Below are positions 23,901-35,980 of a stretch of DNA of 64,000 bases, one piece after another. Origin of the DNA: Hyperoplus lanceolatus (Eukaryota; Chordata; Actinopteri; Uranoscopiformes; Ammodytidae); assembly GCA_026929865.2 (NCBI GenBank), contig CM049413.1, forward strand, positions 19,480,001 to 19,544,000. The letters run 5' to 3'. Under the pieces are notes generated by a model. The model was given only the letters and a program-made list of their open reading frames with translations. It ran no database searches and was not told where the DNA came from. The first letter of the stretch is position 1; each line of letters starts with the position of its first letter. Position numbers and translations under genes: made by a program.

Positions 23901-25850
23901 ACAGTGTGATAAAACTGGCAAAATGATGGTGTCAGAGGCTCCATTGAACACAATCAGGCTGTGGTGGATGGGCTCGGCTGTTGGGTTTGGGACCATAAGT
24001 CTGCCGATTAAACATGCATGGGGAGAATCCTTCATCGCCGGGCGAAACAAAGCCGCCCTGCCCTTCCCACGTGTTCCAACATCGCCATGGAAAAAGCCTG
24101 TTTCCTTGGCAACCAAACTGCCTCTCTTTGTCACAGGAATGGTAAAGGCGGAGGAGGGAGGGGAGGAGGGGAGGAGGAGGGGAGTTGAGTGGAGGCATGA
24201 CAATCCACACTGACCTCCACCTGACCTCTAGGTGAATGTGCCGTATTGGCTTCATGCTTTCCGGATTTAAGACTGTGAATCGTAATCCACAAATTTCATG
24301 GAAGTAATTTCAACTGAATTAAAAAAAGAAATCTACAATTTATTTATTTTATTTTATAAATACCATAGAGATTAATACAGTGAAGAAAATGAATAGTAAA
24401 TGTTCTTAGACAGCAAAAGGAAGGACATTTACATAGACAGTCCTTACTCCACACTGACAAGACAGCGCCACTTTAACTATTCCCTAAAAAGTCGTCATCT
24501 TTTCTTCCACCACCCTGGAAGTGGCGGGTTGGAGGGCCGGTTTGAATCTTTGAGTCTTGAATCTAAGGAAGGTGAAACAGGGAGAGAAACATTAAAAAAG
24601 GGTTGAGTGAAAAAGAAAGGACTCAAGGCGAGAAAATGGAGGATGCTGTTCAGAAAGTGTATTGGTAGGAAAAAACAATGGCTTGCTAATCCAGGCAGCC
24701 GAAATAAAAAAGACAGGAAGGGAGACAAAGTGAGACGCCGCTTTTAATGTTGACCCACGGCTGCTCTCAATAGCCAATGGTGCCTCTCTAGCTCTAATGT
24801 TAAGCTAGTGTTTCCCTAATGGGCATAATGACATATGGAGCACAGATTGCAGCAGGGAGCCGTCTTCACTTTGAAACCACTGTCGCCTCCCTCAGGGCTT
24901 CGCAAGCAGTACAATATGAAGAAGCGGTGACCGTGGACACGCACACAGGTCATTGTCTGGTGAACTCTTTCATCAGAGGATAATTGAAAGCATCTTTTCA
25001 TGACCTGAAACAGCTTTAACACCTAAATGCAAACAGCTGTCAACAGGTGCATTACTTTCTTTTTCAATTGCCCGACGATTCTTATCTGAAAAACACCAAA
25101 TGACGACGTGCATTGTTTTGTAAATTCTCGCCACAGGGCCATCGGCATCTCACTGTAGCGAATTGCCCGCCATTTTGTGTCAATTTGTTCCCATCAGCGA
25201 TATCTCTTCCTCCTCTCAGCTCCTTTAGTCCATCCACATCTCACTTGTCGTCTGGCCGTCATCTTCTCGCGGACTGTTTACGGATCTCTGTTGGCTTTTT
25301 CATGGCGCTGGAAAGTGGAGCTAATGGGCTTTCGAATGCTTTATTGTGAATGCAATCCATCAAGAGGGGAGTGATAGGACCAGATTTGATTAGGGTGGCG
25401 ACAGTGGCAGTATAAAAGGTGCCCAAAAAGAGAGGGAATTTTGTTTGTTTTTGTGCATGTCTCTGTGCGTACAGCAAAATAAACTTCATAAAGTACATTT
25501 AGCCACATTTACTGCTTTACTACAGCCTAATTAGATGCCCTTGGATCATCCTTATCTCTGCAGCTCCGTTCATCCCCCACTCCCAATCCCACATCCCACT
25601 CCCATTCTCTATTCTTTTTCTCTCCACAGTTTCCTTCTTCCATGTGCATCCCTCCTCCAGAGGGGCAGAGCAACACTGCCTCTCTTGGCTATATGTGGTA
25701 AATGTGCTCTTCTCTGGCAGATGAATGATGTCAAACAGACATATTTATATTCATTTAGGACTGAGGAGGAGGAGAACCCATCTGTAACGGATGTGAAAGG
25801 AGCCGCTATGTGTGAGCGTGCGTGCGCCGAGGTGTGTCTTGTGTGTCTCA
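20982..25850. other. Mostly unique non-coding DNA with possible conserved blocks
   Basis: No gene is supported. The frame at 21828-22226 (132 codons) is not recognised and has the composition of intergenic DNA. Blocks at about 23370-23625, 23860-24120 and 24730-25330 are compositionally balanced, free of recognised repeats and contain words such as CAGCTGTCAACAGGTG (25036-25051; two E-box-like sites) and TTTAATGTTGACC, so they are candidates for conserved non-coding elements. A TATAAAAGG lies near 25412. Confidence 0.35.
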
Positions 25851-25870
25851 GTGTGTGTGTGTGTGTGTCT

Positions 25871-25928
<58 letters not shown>
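25851..25928. repeat. (GT)n microsatellite
   Basis: GT units with a TCTCA interruption near 25868-25872. Confidence 0.95.
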
Positions 25929-25929
<1 letters not shown>

Positions 25930-26040
25930 GGCACATGCGTGTTTGAGCATGTGTTCCAAGGTATCCATCGTTCATGACAAATGAATTGTGCTTTTGTGTG
26001 AGTTGATACCGAGTTTGCGGATTTGTGTGTGTATGGAACC

Positions 26041-26086
26041 TGTGTGTTTGTGTGTGGGTGTGTGTGTGTGTGTGTGTGTGTGTGTT
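26041..26086. repeat. Short (GT)n microsatellite
   Basis: An interrupted GT run following TGTGTGTTTGTGTGTGGG. Confidence 0.9.
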
Positions 26087-26471
26087 TACAACGTAGGCTA
26101 TATGTGTGTGCGTCTGCATGCAAGCGAGGTCATTCCCCGGTCACTCGTTCAGGCTGTGTGATGAATGAAGAGGCGAGGTGCCTGCAAAGCCGGAGAGATT
26201 TGGGAGAAACATTGTTCCACAGGGTTAAAAATGGTCTTGTGTTGTGCCGGAGGCTGAGGGAATGTTGCTACAAAAAAATTGTACGACCGCCTTAAGTGGA
26301 TGTTCATCATATCCGACATTTAATATAAAGCTCGGCAAAGTAATACACTAATAAAATATTAATATTAGCCATTTTATTGTGCAGATTTGCTCAGTGAGAG
26401 AATTTGAGAGTTAACTGCAAATCGAAAATTTGTTCTCTCTCTATCGATGCTCATCTCTTGTTTTCCTACAG

Positions 26472-26619
26472 GAGAAAGGAGGTGGAAATGGCCGTGAATG
26501 GGTTGGACGACAGGCTGGCAGGGTCAAAGACATCTGACTCAACCAGGAAGTATCAGGTTGCAGTAGACGGGAAGTCGGTGGACCAAACAGGAAGGAGTTT
26601 ACGCAGAGGAGGCTACTGA
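26472..26619 (+). other. Possible terminal exon, unrecognised
   Basis: A good splice acceptor (pyrimidine tract CTCATCTCTTGTTTTCCTAC then AG at 26470-26471) precedes a 48-codon frame that ends at TGA 26617-26619. The frame reads RKEVEMAVNGLDDRLAGSKT and onward to SLRRGGY. The residue mix is protein-like (charged, few low-complexity runs), but no domain or family is recognised and no partner exon or polyadenylation signal is identified. It could equally be a long non-coding RNA exon or chance. Confidence 0.2.
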
Positions 26620-26677
26620 AAGCCAGCAGCATTCACAGCCATCAGTGGCTGTCAGCACAGGCTGAAAAATATACGTT

Positions 26678-27282
26678 GGCTGTGTCTTGATTCAGGGGTT
26701 GCAGCCTACGTAGGACGCAGTCTCGCGGTCTATGAAGGCTATAGCCTATGAAGGCCGATTTTAAGGTCGGTTTTAAGGCCAACGAGCCTTAAACGAGATG
26801 GTCTCCGCAGGTCTCCGTTTACAAGCATTTCCGGTTTACGTAACAAGCCGTTACCTTGCGTGACGACTCGCCGCTCCTGTGCTGCCTAGCAACCCTGATT
26901 GCTGCCAACGGAGACAGCCTTGTCAACAGAGGAAACAAGAAAAAGAAGTTGCCTTCCAGACGAAAAGAAAAAAAAGTACAAGAAAAAAAGAAAGGAAGAT
27001 AAAAGTTAAGAAGATGAAGCAACACGTTGCTGTTTTGTTATTTTTTATTTTATTTTATGCCATCTCTGAAAAAAACGCAATGAATCTTGGGATATGTTGG
27101 GCCACGAAGGATCCATCTGATGCAGCCTTCAAAACCGTGAAACGAAGTCTGCATTTCTCGGCCGCATATGAGGTGACTTGCAAGGAGCCTTGCAAACGGG
27201 ACAGCCTTTGCGCGCCGCTATGACGCAATCGGTCTTCAAATGCAGCCTACGTAGGGTGCAACCCCTGAATCAAGACACAGCC
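26678..27282. mobile_element. MITE with GGCTGTGTCTTGATTCAGGG ends
   Basis: The left end GGCTGTGTCTTGATTCAGGG and the right end (inverse, to 27282) are inverted repeats of about 37 bp that run on through TTGCAGCCTACGTAGG. The 605-bp body includes a purine-rich AAAAGAAAGG tract near 26930-27010 and has no real gene; the 114-codon frame there (26879-27223) is a by-product of that tract. Confidence 0.8.
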
Positions 27283-27700
27283 CATGTGTCTTAAGTGCAA
27301 GTGCATTTTTATATGTTCTTTACGAAATATGTGTTTTTTTACTCTATGAAATGAATTCTGTATGCCCTCTTTTTAAAATCATTTAAAAAGCTTTCATCAA
27401 ACATGAAAAAAGTAAATCCAAATATATATATATATAGGAGAGAGTGGCCTAAGTTGTGCAACTTTTCACTCAAAGTGACATTAAAGTAAGGCCTTGACAG
27501 TAAAGTCTCCAACTCAAATATGTACATATATTTCAGGGTGTTGTGCATCCCTGGCAATAAAAACTTTGGATCTGGAATAAACTGTTGAAGAAATATAGCT
27601 TTCGGAAAAAAAGTTGTCTTGATGCACAACTTGCCCCCCGGTGTGGTGTAAGTTGTGCAGTTGGAGAGAATACCATGGGGTGAATTGTGCCATTGATATA

Positions 27701-29295
27701 CAGTGTCGTGCGAAAGTTTGTGAACCCCTTGAGCCTTTTGGAATTTTATTTATGTTAACCATTATTAATTAATTTTTTCAGTACCAGTATTTTTTATATG
27801 AAATAACAGATGTTTGTTTATCAATTCAACATTTTTCTTTTCCAGAAATCAATTGTTAAAATAGATAAAACAAATTATTTGACAAATGTTGTATGTGCAA
27901 AAGTTTGTGAACCCTGAGCTGCATTGCTTAAATCGAGCAAGGTAAACACAATCAGGTGGGCCAAATCGAGTGATGAAATAGACCAATGTAATGAGAGATC
28001 TTTATGGAAGAAATTGGGCGCCACTAGATAAAACACGGATAAAACCAGGTCAGTTTAGGCCCACCAAACTGAACCCATACAGGTCAGACATGCTAAAAGG
28101 GTAAAAAATCTCAGAAGATCTCAGGAATAGAGTTGTGATGCTGCACATTTGTCTGGGGACAGCTATAAATTAATTCAAAAAAAGTTTGAGCTCCATCGGT
28201 CCACCGTGAGGCAAATCATCTACAAATGGAGAGCTTTAAGAGTGACTGAACATCTGCCTAGAAGTGGACTTCCTTCAAAAATATCTTCAAGCGCCACAAG
28301 AAAAGTATTTTTTTAGTTAAAAGCCAACCCACACATTACATCCAGTGATTGGCAGACCTCTCTTGCAACATCTGGGACAGATGTGCATGGTTCCACAATA
28401 AGAAGAAAACTCAGTCAACATGGCTTTCAAGGGAGGGTTGCTGAAGAAGCCTCTGCTCTCAAAAAAGAACAAAACTGCTTGTCACAGCTTTGCCGGAGAG
28501 CACCTGGAGATACCTGAAGTCTTATTCTGTGGACAGATAAGTCCAAAATTGATCTGTTTGGCCATGTTTGGGAAAAAACGCAACTCTGCCTACCACCAAC
28601 AGAACCTTCTCCCAAGTGAAGAATGGTGATGGCAAATGGTCTGCAAATCTCCAGATGTAATGTTTGGGTTGGCTTTTACCTGAAAAATCCCTTTTCTTGT
28701 GGTGCTTGAAGATATTTTTGAAGGAAGTCCACTTCTAGGCAGATGTTAAGTCACTCTTAAAGCTCTCCATTTGTAGATGATTTGCCTCACGGTGGGCCGA
28801 TGGAGCTCAAACTTTTTTATACGAATGTATAGCTGTCCCCAGACAAATGTGCAACATCAAAACTCTATTCCTGAGATCCTCTCAGATTGTTTCCCCTTTG
28901 AGCATGTCTGACCTGTATGGGTTCAGTTTGGTGAGCCTAAACTGACCTGGTTTTATCTTTGTATTATCTAGTGGCGCCCAATTTCTTCCCTAAAGATCTC
29001 TCACTACATTGGTCTATTTCATCAATCAGTTTGGCCCACCTGATTGTGTTTACCTTGCTCGATTTAAGCAATGCAGCTTAGGGTTCACAAACTTTTGCAC
29101 ATACAACATTTGTCAAATAATTTGTTTTATCTATTTTAACAATTGATTTCTGGAAAAGAAAAATGTTGAATTGATAAACAAACATCTGTTATTTCATATA
29201 AAAAATACTGGTATTGAAAAAAATTTGTTAATAATGGTTAAAATAAATAAAATTCCAAAAGGCTCAAGGGGTTCACAAACTTTCGCACGACACTG
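27701..29295 (+). mobile_element. Tc1-like transposon converted to a fold-back element
   Basis: The ends CAGTGTCGTGCGAAAGTTTG and its inverse are flanked by TA at 27699-27700 and 29296-29297. The left arm 27701-28305 and the right arm 28691-29295 are each 605 bp and are near-complete inverted copies, so the right half is a duplicate of the 5' half rather than the normal 3' half of a Tc1 element. The unique middle holds transposase debris on the plus strand: MAFKGGLLKKPLLSKKN, then in another frame WTDKSKIDLFGHVWEK, the usual Tc1 catalytic neighbourhood. Several stops and frame changes show it is dead. Confidence 0.85.
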
Positions 29296-29345
29296 TATAT
29301 CTCATAAACTGTAATGCAAGACAAATCCATTAGACAATTACTTAT

Positions 29346-29600
29346 TTAATGTTTATTTAAAGTAAATAAAGTACATAGTTGACAAAGATTGAAGGACAAT
29401 TTTCTTAAACAAGGCCTAGCAGATCTAATGGTTTTACCTGCAAAGCTCACAATGACAAAGTCACCATCATCATCTTTCTGGCCATCTGAACTCTCATCAG
29501 TGGTGTCGTTAAGTGGAATTGAGATGTCACTCTCTTCTGAGCTACTGTAGACAATCACTTTCTTTTGGTGACCAGCGTATACAGCCATGCCACTGGCACA
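29346..29600 (-). pseudogene. C-terminal acidic tail of a transposase, probably pogo/Tigger-like
   Basis: On the minus strand the frame reads KKVIVYSSSEESDISIP, then TTDESSDGQKDDDGDFVIVS and FAGKTIRSARPC. A Ser/Asp/Glu-rich stretch followed by GDFVIV-F is typical of the tails of CENP-B/jerky-like (pogo/Tigger) transposon proteins; this is from memory. It is the only coding piece left of the surrounding 27437-30321 element. Its upstream part is cut off by the antisense LINE fragment. Confidence 0.4.
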
Positions 29601-29604
29601 ACTC

Positions 29605-29919
29605 TCAGAAATGTACTTTGCACTAGTTGCTCTGTGCTTGTGGAACCAACTGCCACCTGACATGTGATTCCCCTACATTTCTGCCTTTAAATCAAGGCTC
29701 AAAACCCATATGTACACCCTGGTGTTTCCTCCCCATTAACTATCTTACCTCTGAACTACTATCTGTGTTTATGTGGATGTATGGGCGTTACGTCTTTTAT
29801 TTTGGTTATTGTTATTTTACCTTCATTGTTTACCTACTGAATGCACTATGTACAGCACTTTGGACAGTGCAAACTGTCATAAATGTGCTTTTATAAATAC
29901 ATTTTACTTACTTACTTAT
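29605..29919 (+). mobile_element. 5'-truncated L2-like LINE, 3' end
   Basis: The plus strand encodes the end of a reverse transcriptase: LWNQLPPDM, an in-frame stop, then SAFKSRLKTHMYTLVFPPH and the natural stop. This resembles the LWN-LP and FKSRLKTHL ends of L2-type LINE proteins. The 3' UTR contains TACAGCACTTTGGACAGTGC and ATAAATGTGCTTTTATAAAT, and a short (CTTA)n tail ends at about 29919. It inserted into the 27437-30321 transposon. Confidence 0.75.
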
Positions 29920-30323
29920 AACTCACCCAGGCCCTTTGGCACAAATCACCCCATCCCCAGAATTTTGGATAATAAGCATGATGCAGCAGTTTAGGGCTGA
30001 CATCGTGCTAACTGTATAGACTCAAAATGTAGCATACCAAAGCACTAAAACATGTGTCAAATGTTTTCAAACTTGTCTATAATTGTTCAGACACAATAAT
30101 CAAAAAACCTTGATCATGGAAATTTTACTTTGAAAGGCAAAACACAGTTTTTTGATCTTAAATGTGCTTATATCTTATTCCTTGTGTCTCCCTTCTTTAC
30201 AGGATGAGTCAAATGGATGGCTCTTCTTAAATATGTGGTCACATTTCCAATTTCTTCCACGGTTTTCTAGAAACAAGGGGTGGAACAACTTCCAAAATGC
30301 ACAACTTAGGCCACTCTCCCCTA

Positions 30324-30474
30324 TGTTTTTTAAACATTTTAATCCAAATATTCAGATAATGGTACCTACAGTAGTTCATGGTAACTACTGTATGTGTGTG
30401 AGACAGTAATCATGTTTCTGGATGTGGGCTCGATAGAGGTCAGCTCTGATGATGTGAGGAGCTGCTGAAGATGA

Positions 30475-30475
<1 letters not shown>
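30324..30475. other. Non-coding
   Basis: No repeat or gene is recognised. Confidence 0.5.

Positions 30476-30507
<32 letters not shown>
30476..30507. repeat. Short (GT)n microsatellite
   Basis: 32 bp of GT units inside an otherwise unique block. Confidence 0.9.
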
Positions 30508-30508
<1 letters not shown>

Positions 30509-31089
30509 TGAGAATTTGCTCGGGACAATGCGGTCAGGCAGAGGTGCATTGTGGGATCGATGTCCACACCTCGTCCTAAATTATTCATCCTGTCAGCTGG
30601 CCTGTCCACCATCGCCGTGGAAACCGCTGACCAAGAGCTTTAGCCCCATCCCCACGGATACACCTCTTCATCCCCTTCTCAGCCTTTGCTTCCTTCACTC
30701 TCTCTCTCTCTCTCTCTCATTATCTCCTCCCTGATTCGTTCATTTACAGTCTCTCTCGCCTTCACTCCTGCTCTCAGTTTTCCTTGCCCCTCCAATCTTT
30801 TCATCCGTCTTTCCACCACTCCGCGTTATTCAGTATATCTGTCTTCCTCATTAGCCCTGAACTCCCACTGACTCACTTTCTATCTTTTTCTCTCCTTTTT
30901 ATCTCTCGCTCTCCCCCTGTCTTTCTTTGAGCTGACATTCTCTCCTCTGCTACCCCCGCGTTGCTGACTAAGATTATAATGTGTTGGCTTTGTACAATGT
31001 TTATGTTTGTGTCTTTGAAGTCTGCCCCAGTGGCCTTTTGGAAGACAGCCATAATCCTAGTGAGCCGCCAGAGGTTGTTCAATGTGCCT

Positions 31090-31090
<1 letters not shown>
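30508..31090. other. Non-coding, CT-rich in part
   Basis: Bases 30508-30640 look like unique conserved-type sequence (TAAATTATTCATCCTGTCAG). A (CT)n run sits at 30700-30719. Confidence 0.4.
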
Positions 31091-31132
<42 letters not shown>

Positions 31133-31206
31133 TGTGTGTATTCAATCTCATACATGTGTGAACACATGATCAACCCTGTGTGCAGTGTGTGTGTGTGTGT
31201 GTGTGG

Positions 31207-31259
<53 letters not shown>
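31091..31259. repeat. Two (GT)n microsatellites
   Basis: GT arrays at 31091-31139 and 31179-31259 are separated by 39 bp of unique sequence. Confidence 0.95.
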
Positions 31260-31261
<2 letters not shown>

Positions 31262-32258
31262 AGAGTGTGAGTCAGTAATTGTGACATGGCTCATACATCA
31301 TGGCCAGAGCCCGTTTGATTACAAGCGGAGGGGCCCAGTGATTAATCGTTGGATTCAGCTTCCTGGCCCGAGTTGTGACACCCGGTCACAGAGCATCTGT
31401 ACTGACACACCCCCATACCCCCGGCTGCCCTGCTCCAGCGTACCCCCATACCGCCTACACCCCTGTACACTGCACACATCTCCCCCCCACACCACACCTT
31501 CTCCTCAGTTCCTCTCCGGCACTCCATTACCTTTTGCCCTTTCTCTCGCCTCAAACTACACACACCTTACCTTTTCCTTGTCTTCCCCAATAGCCCTGCC
31601 TCCCTTGCATGCCTCCTGTTTTATCTTAGCCCCTAACCCTTTTCCCTAATCTGATTCTGCTACCCTGCGAAATATATCTTAACTCCCACATGCACACACA
31701 AGCAATCACACAACCTTTCAGGGGTCTTCAAAACACACGCAAACACACTCTGCAAAGCCAAAAGCCTCCTATGTACTTTAGCTGCAGCATCTAAAAGGAT
31801 CTTTAGCCCTCTCCACCTGCCAGTTAAGGTCATGTGATTCAGGTCCTTGAGGCCCAAAGCAGCCCTTAATCTTAGAAGCAAGCAACATTGAGGCCAAGCA
31901 TCATATATGTTACCATCAACTGAAATACATGGAATTGTGGTATGAATGTTTTTTCTGTTAACCCGGAATTGTTCTTACACCTTTGGCCAAGTTTAATTGT
32001 AATTTTCAAAATGAGGGCCTGTTTGTTTGAATCAACCTTTGTCTTGACGGCTAGAAAATGTACTTCCTGCTCACAAGTCACAACCCAATATTATCATTCT
32101 GTTATTTTAAGAACAAAAATTAAACGAGTAAGACAAGCACAATGCAAGATACTCAATATTGATGAAAGCAAACAATAATTTTTAGGGATAAGCCAGCGTA
32201 ATTCTATATTTTTTATATATCAAACAAAACTTTAAAACAAGTAAGGAATATTTTTATT
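31260..32258. other. Non-coding, possible conserved block at its start
   Basis: Bases 31270-31385 (GTAATTGTGACATGGCTCAT and GTGATTAATCGTTGGATT) look like a homeodomain-rich conserved element. Bases 31400-31660 are C/T-rich. The 154-codon frame over 31185-31649 is an artefact of the GT array and the C-rich tract. Confidence 0.4.
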
Positions 32259-32482
32259 TTAAAGGTGGAGTACAGCGATTTTGTACAACGTCAGAGAACA
32301 TTTCCTCATGATCCACAACTACTAACTACCTTGTGTGCACTTAAAAAACACATGGTGTCAATTAACAGCATAAGCTCTGTAAACTGGTATGTAAACAAAG
32401 GGTATGTAAACAAGGGGACTCACCTTGGCTAGCAACATGCTTATTTAAAAAGCCTAGGCTGTGTATTAACGCTGTACATAGT
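32259..32482. repeat. Fragment of the 14953-15480 MITE family
   Basis: It starts TTAAAGGTGGAGTACAGCGA and contains TCTGTAAACTGGTATGTAAA and the inverse landmark AGCCTAGGCTGTGTATTAA, all matching 14953-15160. The right end is not resolved. Confidence 0.6.
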
Positions 32483-32519
32483 CCATATATATGTTATATG
32501 TTATATATCATTTCAGTCA

Positions 32520-32523
<4 letters not shown>

Positions 32524-32551
<28 letters not shown>
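32524..32551. repeat. (TA)n microsatellite
   Basis: 28 bp of AT alternation. Confidence 0.9.
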
Positions 32552-32890
32552 TGCAACTGTGATTTTCAATGATGAGATTTTCATGTTTTTTGGACGTCCA
32601 TCAAGCTCTATGGCAGAGAGGAATAAGACATTTCAGGCTTATCTACCCAGACAACACTTGTTAGTAGGATCAAATTATTGTTGGTATTGTTCATGGGGTT
32701 TGTTGACACAACAAAGGCATTTACAACATCTGATCCAATCTTTTAAACACAGCAGAGATTTTAGAGATTTGATACTATTAGGAAGATAAGGAAAGAATAT
32801 GAGGAAGCTAGAGATGCAGGATAAGAGTCTATGCGAAACAAAGGAAGAGCATCTGTGAGTATGAGCAAGCAAGCTGGTGAGAAGCAGAGA

Positions 32891-32891
<1 letters not shown>

Positions 32892-32974
<83 letters not shown>
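32892..32974. repeat. (GT)n microsatellite
   Basis: 83 bp of pure GT. It faces a (CA)n array 138 bp downstream, so the pair is an inverted repeat. Confidence 0.97.
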
Positions 32975-32975
<1 letters not shown>

Positions 32976-33107
32976 CCCCTGGCTCTCACCTCCATGCGGT
33001 ATCAGGATGAGGGATGGTCCTGCCAGCGATCAGCCCAGGCCCTGACTCAAGCTCTGCACAAGGATTCCCTGCTGAAACCATTAGTCTGGGCATTAAACAC
33101 CATTAGA

Positions 33108-34222
<1,115 letters not shown>

Positions 34223-34225
34223 ATA

Positions 34226-35889
34226 GGCTGTGTTCGGAAAGCCATACTCACGTCCTACTCATACTAATTTTGACTTCAATTTGAGTATGTGACGGTTGGG
34301 TATGCGAGTTTGGGTATGCGAGAAATTCCCGGATGAGTACTAACTTCCGGGAAGATTTTGGGTATGGATAGATTGGATACGTCGGAGGGATCTTCCGCCT
34401 CAAAACATAAAATGAAAAAATGAACAAATAATCAATTAAAGCTTACCTAAAAATAAGTGAGCCACGTTACTGTTTATTGTATTTAGGATTTTAGCTCATT
34501 TGGACGCTGTTTTGACCGTCTGTTTTCATTTAGGCGGTTAGCGATATTATATCTAGGCCTACTTTCAGTTTCATTACTGAGTCGCCACGAAACGTGATTA
34601 GTGTTATTAAAAATAGTCCTACTTAGATTATAAAACAAGAGGTCTACTGTAAAACACAGATGATGAACACAGGACTGTAAAAATCTAGTTCAATATCTAA
34701 CCTGTGGAGGGCGGTTATAGGCCAAACAGCGTCTAAACGGCCTGAATCTTATAAAGGTGCGAACACACTAGGCACTTTACACGCGTACAGACGCGTATGA
34801 AATCCGCCCCTTTTCCATAGGGAACCATTGGTTTACGCGCGTACATGGCGCGTAAATGCGTCACTCGCGCTAAAGCAACATTTTCACTCGCGCTAAAGCA
34901 ACATTTTTACGCGTGTATGTATTACGCAGTTACGCGAGGAGTTAAAAAAATTGAACTTTTGTTGCTCCTACGCGAGACGATTAGCCGCGTTGGCCAATCA
35001 GCGTTGAGCTTGACCCGACGTCACATACATTGTCAGGGTCAGAGAACAGTGTACTGTACACAGAGGCTAATGAGAGACACCGAGGAGAAAAATGTATTGC
35101 GGGCGGCCGGTGCTGTATGAAGCCGCTCGGGGTTAGAAGACGTGGGGAAAGTAAACCAGGAGAATGGACTTACTGGTTAATTCAGTGAATATGTGCGGCT
35201 GTGCTTTAGCCGATAAACACAGTTAGCGCCGTATAGCATTAGTTAACTCACCCTGTTGTGTGCGGGCGGCTAGCGCCTCATATTATGAACCCAAACATGA
35301 CGACTGTCCGCGGGACTTTCACGACAAGTAGAGCGAAGCACCGGTGTTGATCTACGCCAGCCACGGTCCCCTGTCACAGCCAGGTAGGGTAATTTTGGCT
35401 ACTTGCCTTTATGTTGTGCCGCCGTGCACCGATGCTGCTGTAACTGTGTTTGTTATGTAGCTGCCGTGAATATGCAATGCTGTTTTAATGCTAGGCTATT
35501 TGTGCTGTTCAGTTTGTCTTTTGGCACAGTTGTTGGCCGTGTTGTTGTTGTTTTTGTGCGGACATGCACGCTGTTGTGTCGGGTCTGATCAGCCATGGTG
35601 GATAAGGGAAATACAATATCGGGAGGGAGACTAGGCAGGTTACGCGTGTATAACCATTTTTGACACAAAATGATCAAGCAACATTTTAGCTGCGTTACGC
35701 ACGTAAATCTTACGCGTGTAAAATGCCTAGTGTGTTCGCACCTTAAGAAGAAGAAGAAATTCGTATACTTCAACTGAAAACGTTTCAACGCACCTCGCAT
35801 ACACAATCGATCTTTGAGTAGACAGTATGTAGCATATAGATGGTGAGTATGTAGGATGTGGACACTAGTATGGCTTTCCGAACACAGCC
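34226..35889. mobile_element. MITE with GGCTGTGTTCGGAAAGCCAT ends, carrying another MITE
   Basis: The left end GGCTGTGTTCGGAAAGCCAT (continuing ACT) and the right end are perfect inverted repeats of about 23 bp. ATA at 34223-34225 and 35890-35892 is the 3-bp target duplication. Without the insert at 34754-35744 it would be about 670 bp. The type matches the element at 20571-20978 (ATG duplication). No coding content of its own. Confidence 0.8.
34754..35744 (+). mobile_element. Harbinger-like MITE with AAGGTGCGAACACACTAGGC ends
   Basis: Inverted ends of about 30 bp read AAGGTGCGAACACACTAGGC and on to TTTACACGCGT, with the inverse at 35713-35744. The subterminal ACGCGT/ACGCGTGTA words recur many times on both sides, making it very CpG-rich. 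The ends match the 7363-7921 element. A frame starting MRDTEEKNVLRAAGAV near 35070-35119 sits where the related element has MDENIIVTVC, so it may be a remnant first exon; that is inference. Confidence 0.75.
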
Positions 35890-35980
35890 ATATACTCAAC
35901 ATCCTGGTGTTGTTGTCATGTGACAGCCATGTGACTGTGACAGGAAGTAGCCTCGTTTGAGTATGATCCGTCATGCTCAG

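Larger units (their letters stand above)
27437..30321 (-). mobile_element. 2.9 kb TA-flanked DNA transposon with two nested insertions
   Basis: Ends read GGAGAGAGTGGCCTAAGTTG on the left and the inverse GGCCACTCTCCCC on the right, flanked by TA at 27435-27436 and 30322-30323. Near both ends the words AAGTTGTGCA/TGCACAACTT recur. It contains a Tc1 element (27701-29295) and an L2-like tail (about 29605-29919). What remains of its own coding part is the minus-strand acidic tail at 29346-29600. The GGGGAGA-TA ends link it to the short elements at 12405-13713. Confidence 0.75.

Noticed and set aside
23812-24213. 133-codon frame and overlapping minus-strand frames
   Set aside because: Three long frames overlap on both strands, as happens by chance in stop-poor GC-balanced DNA. 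The block is better viewed as a possible conserved non-coding element.
26879-27223. Lysine-rich 114-codon frame
   Set aside because: It lies wholly inside a MITE and follows from an AAAAGAAAGG purine tract.
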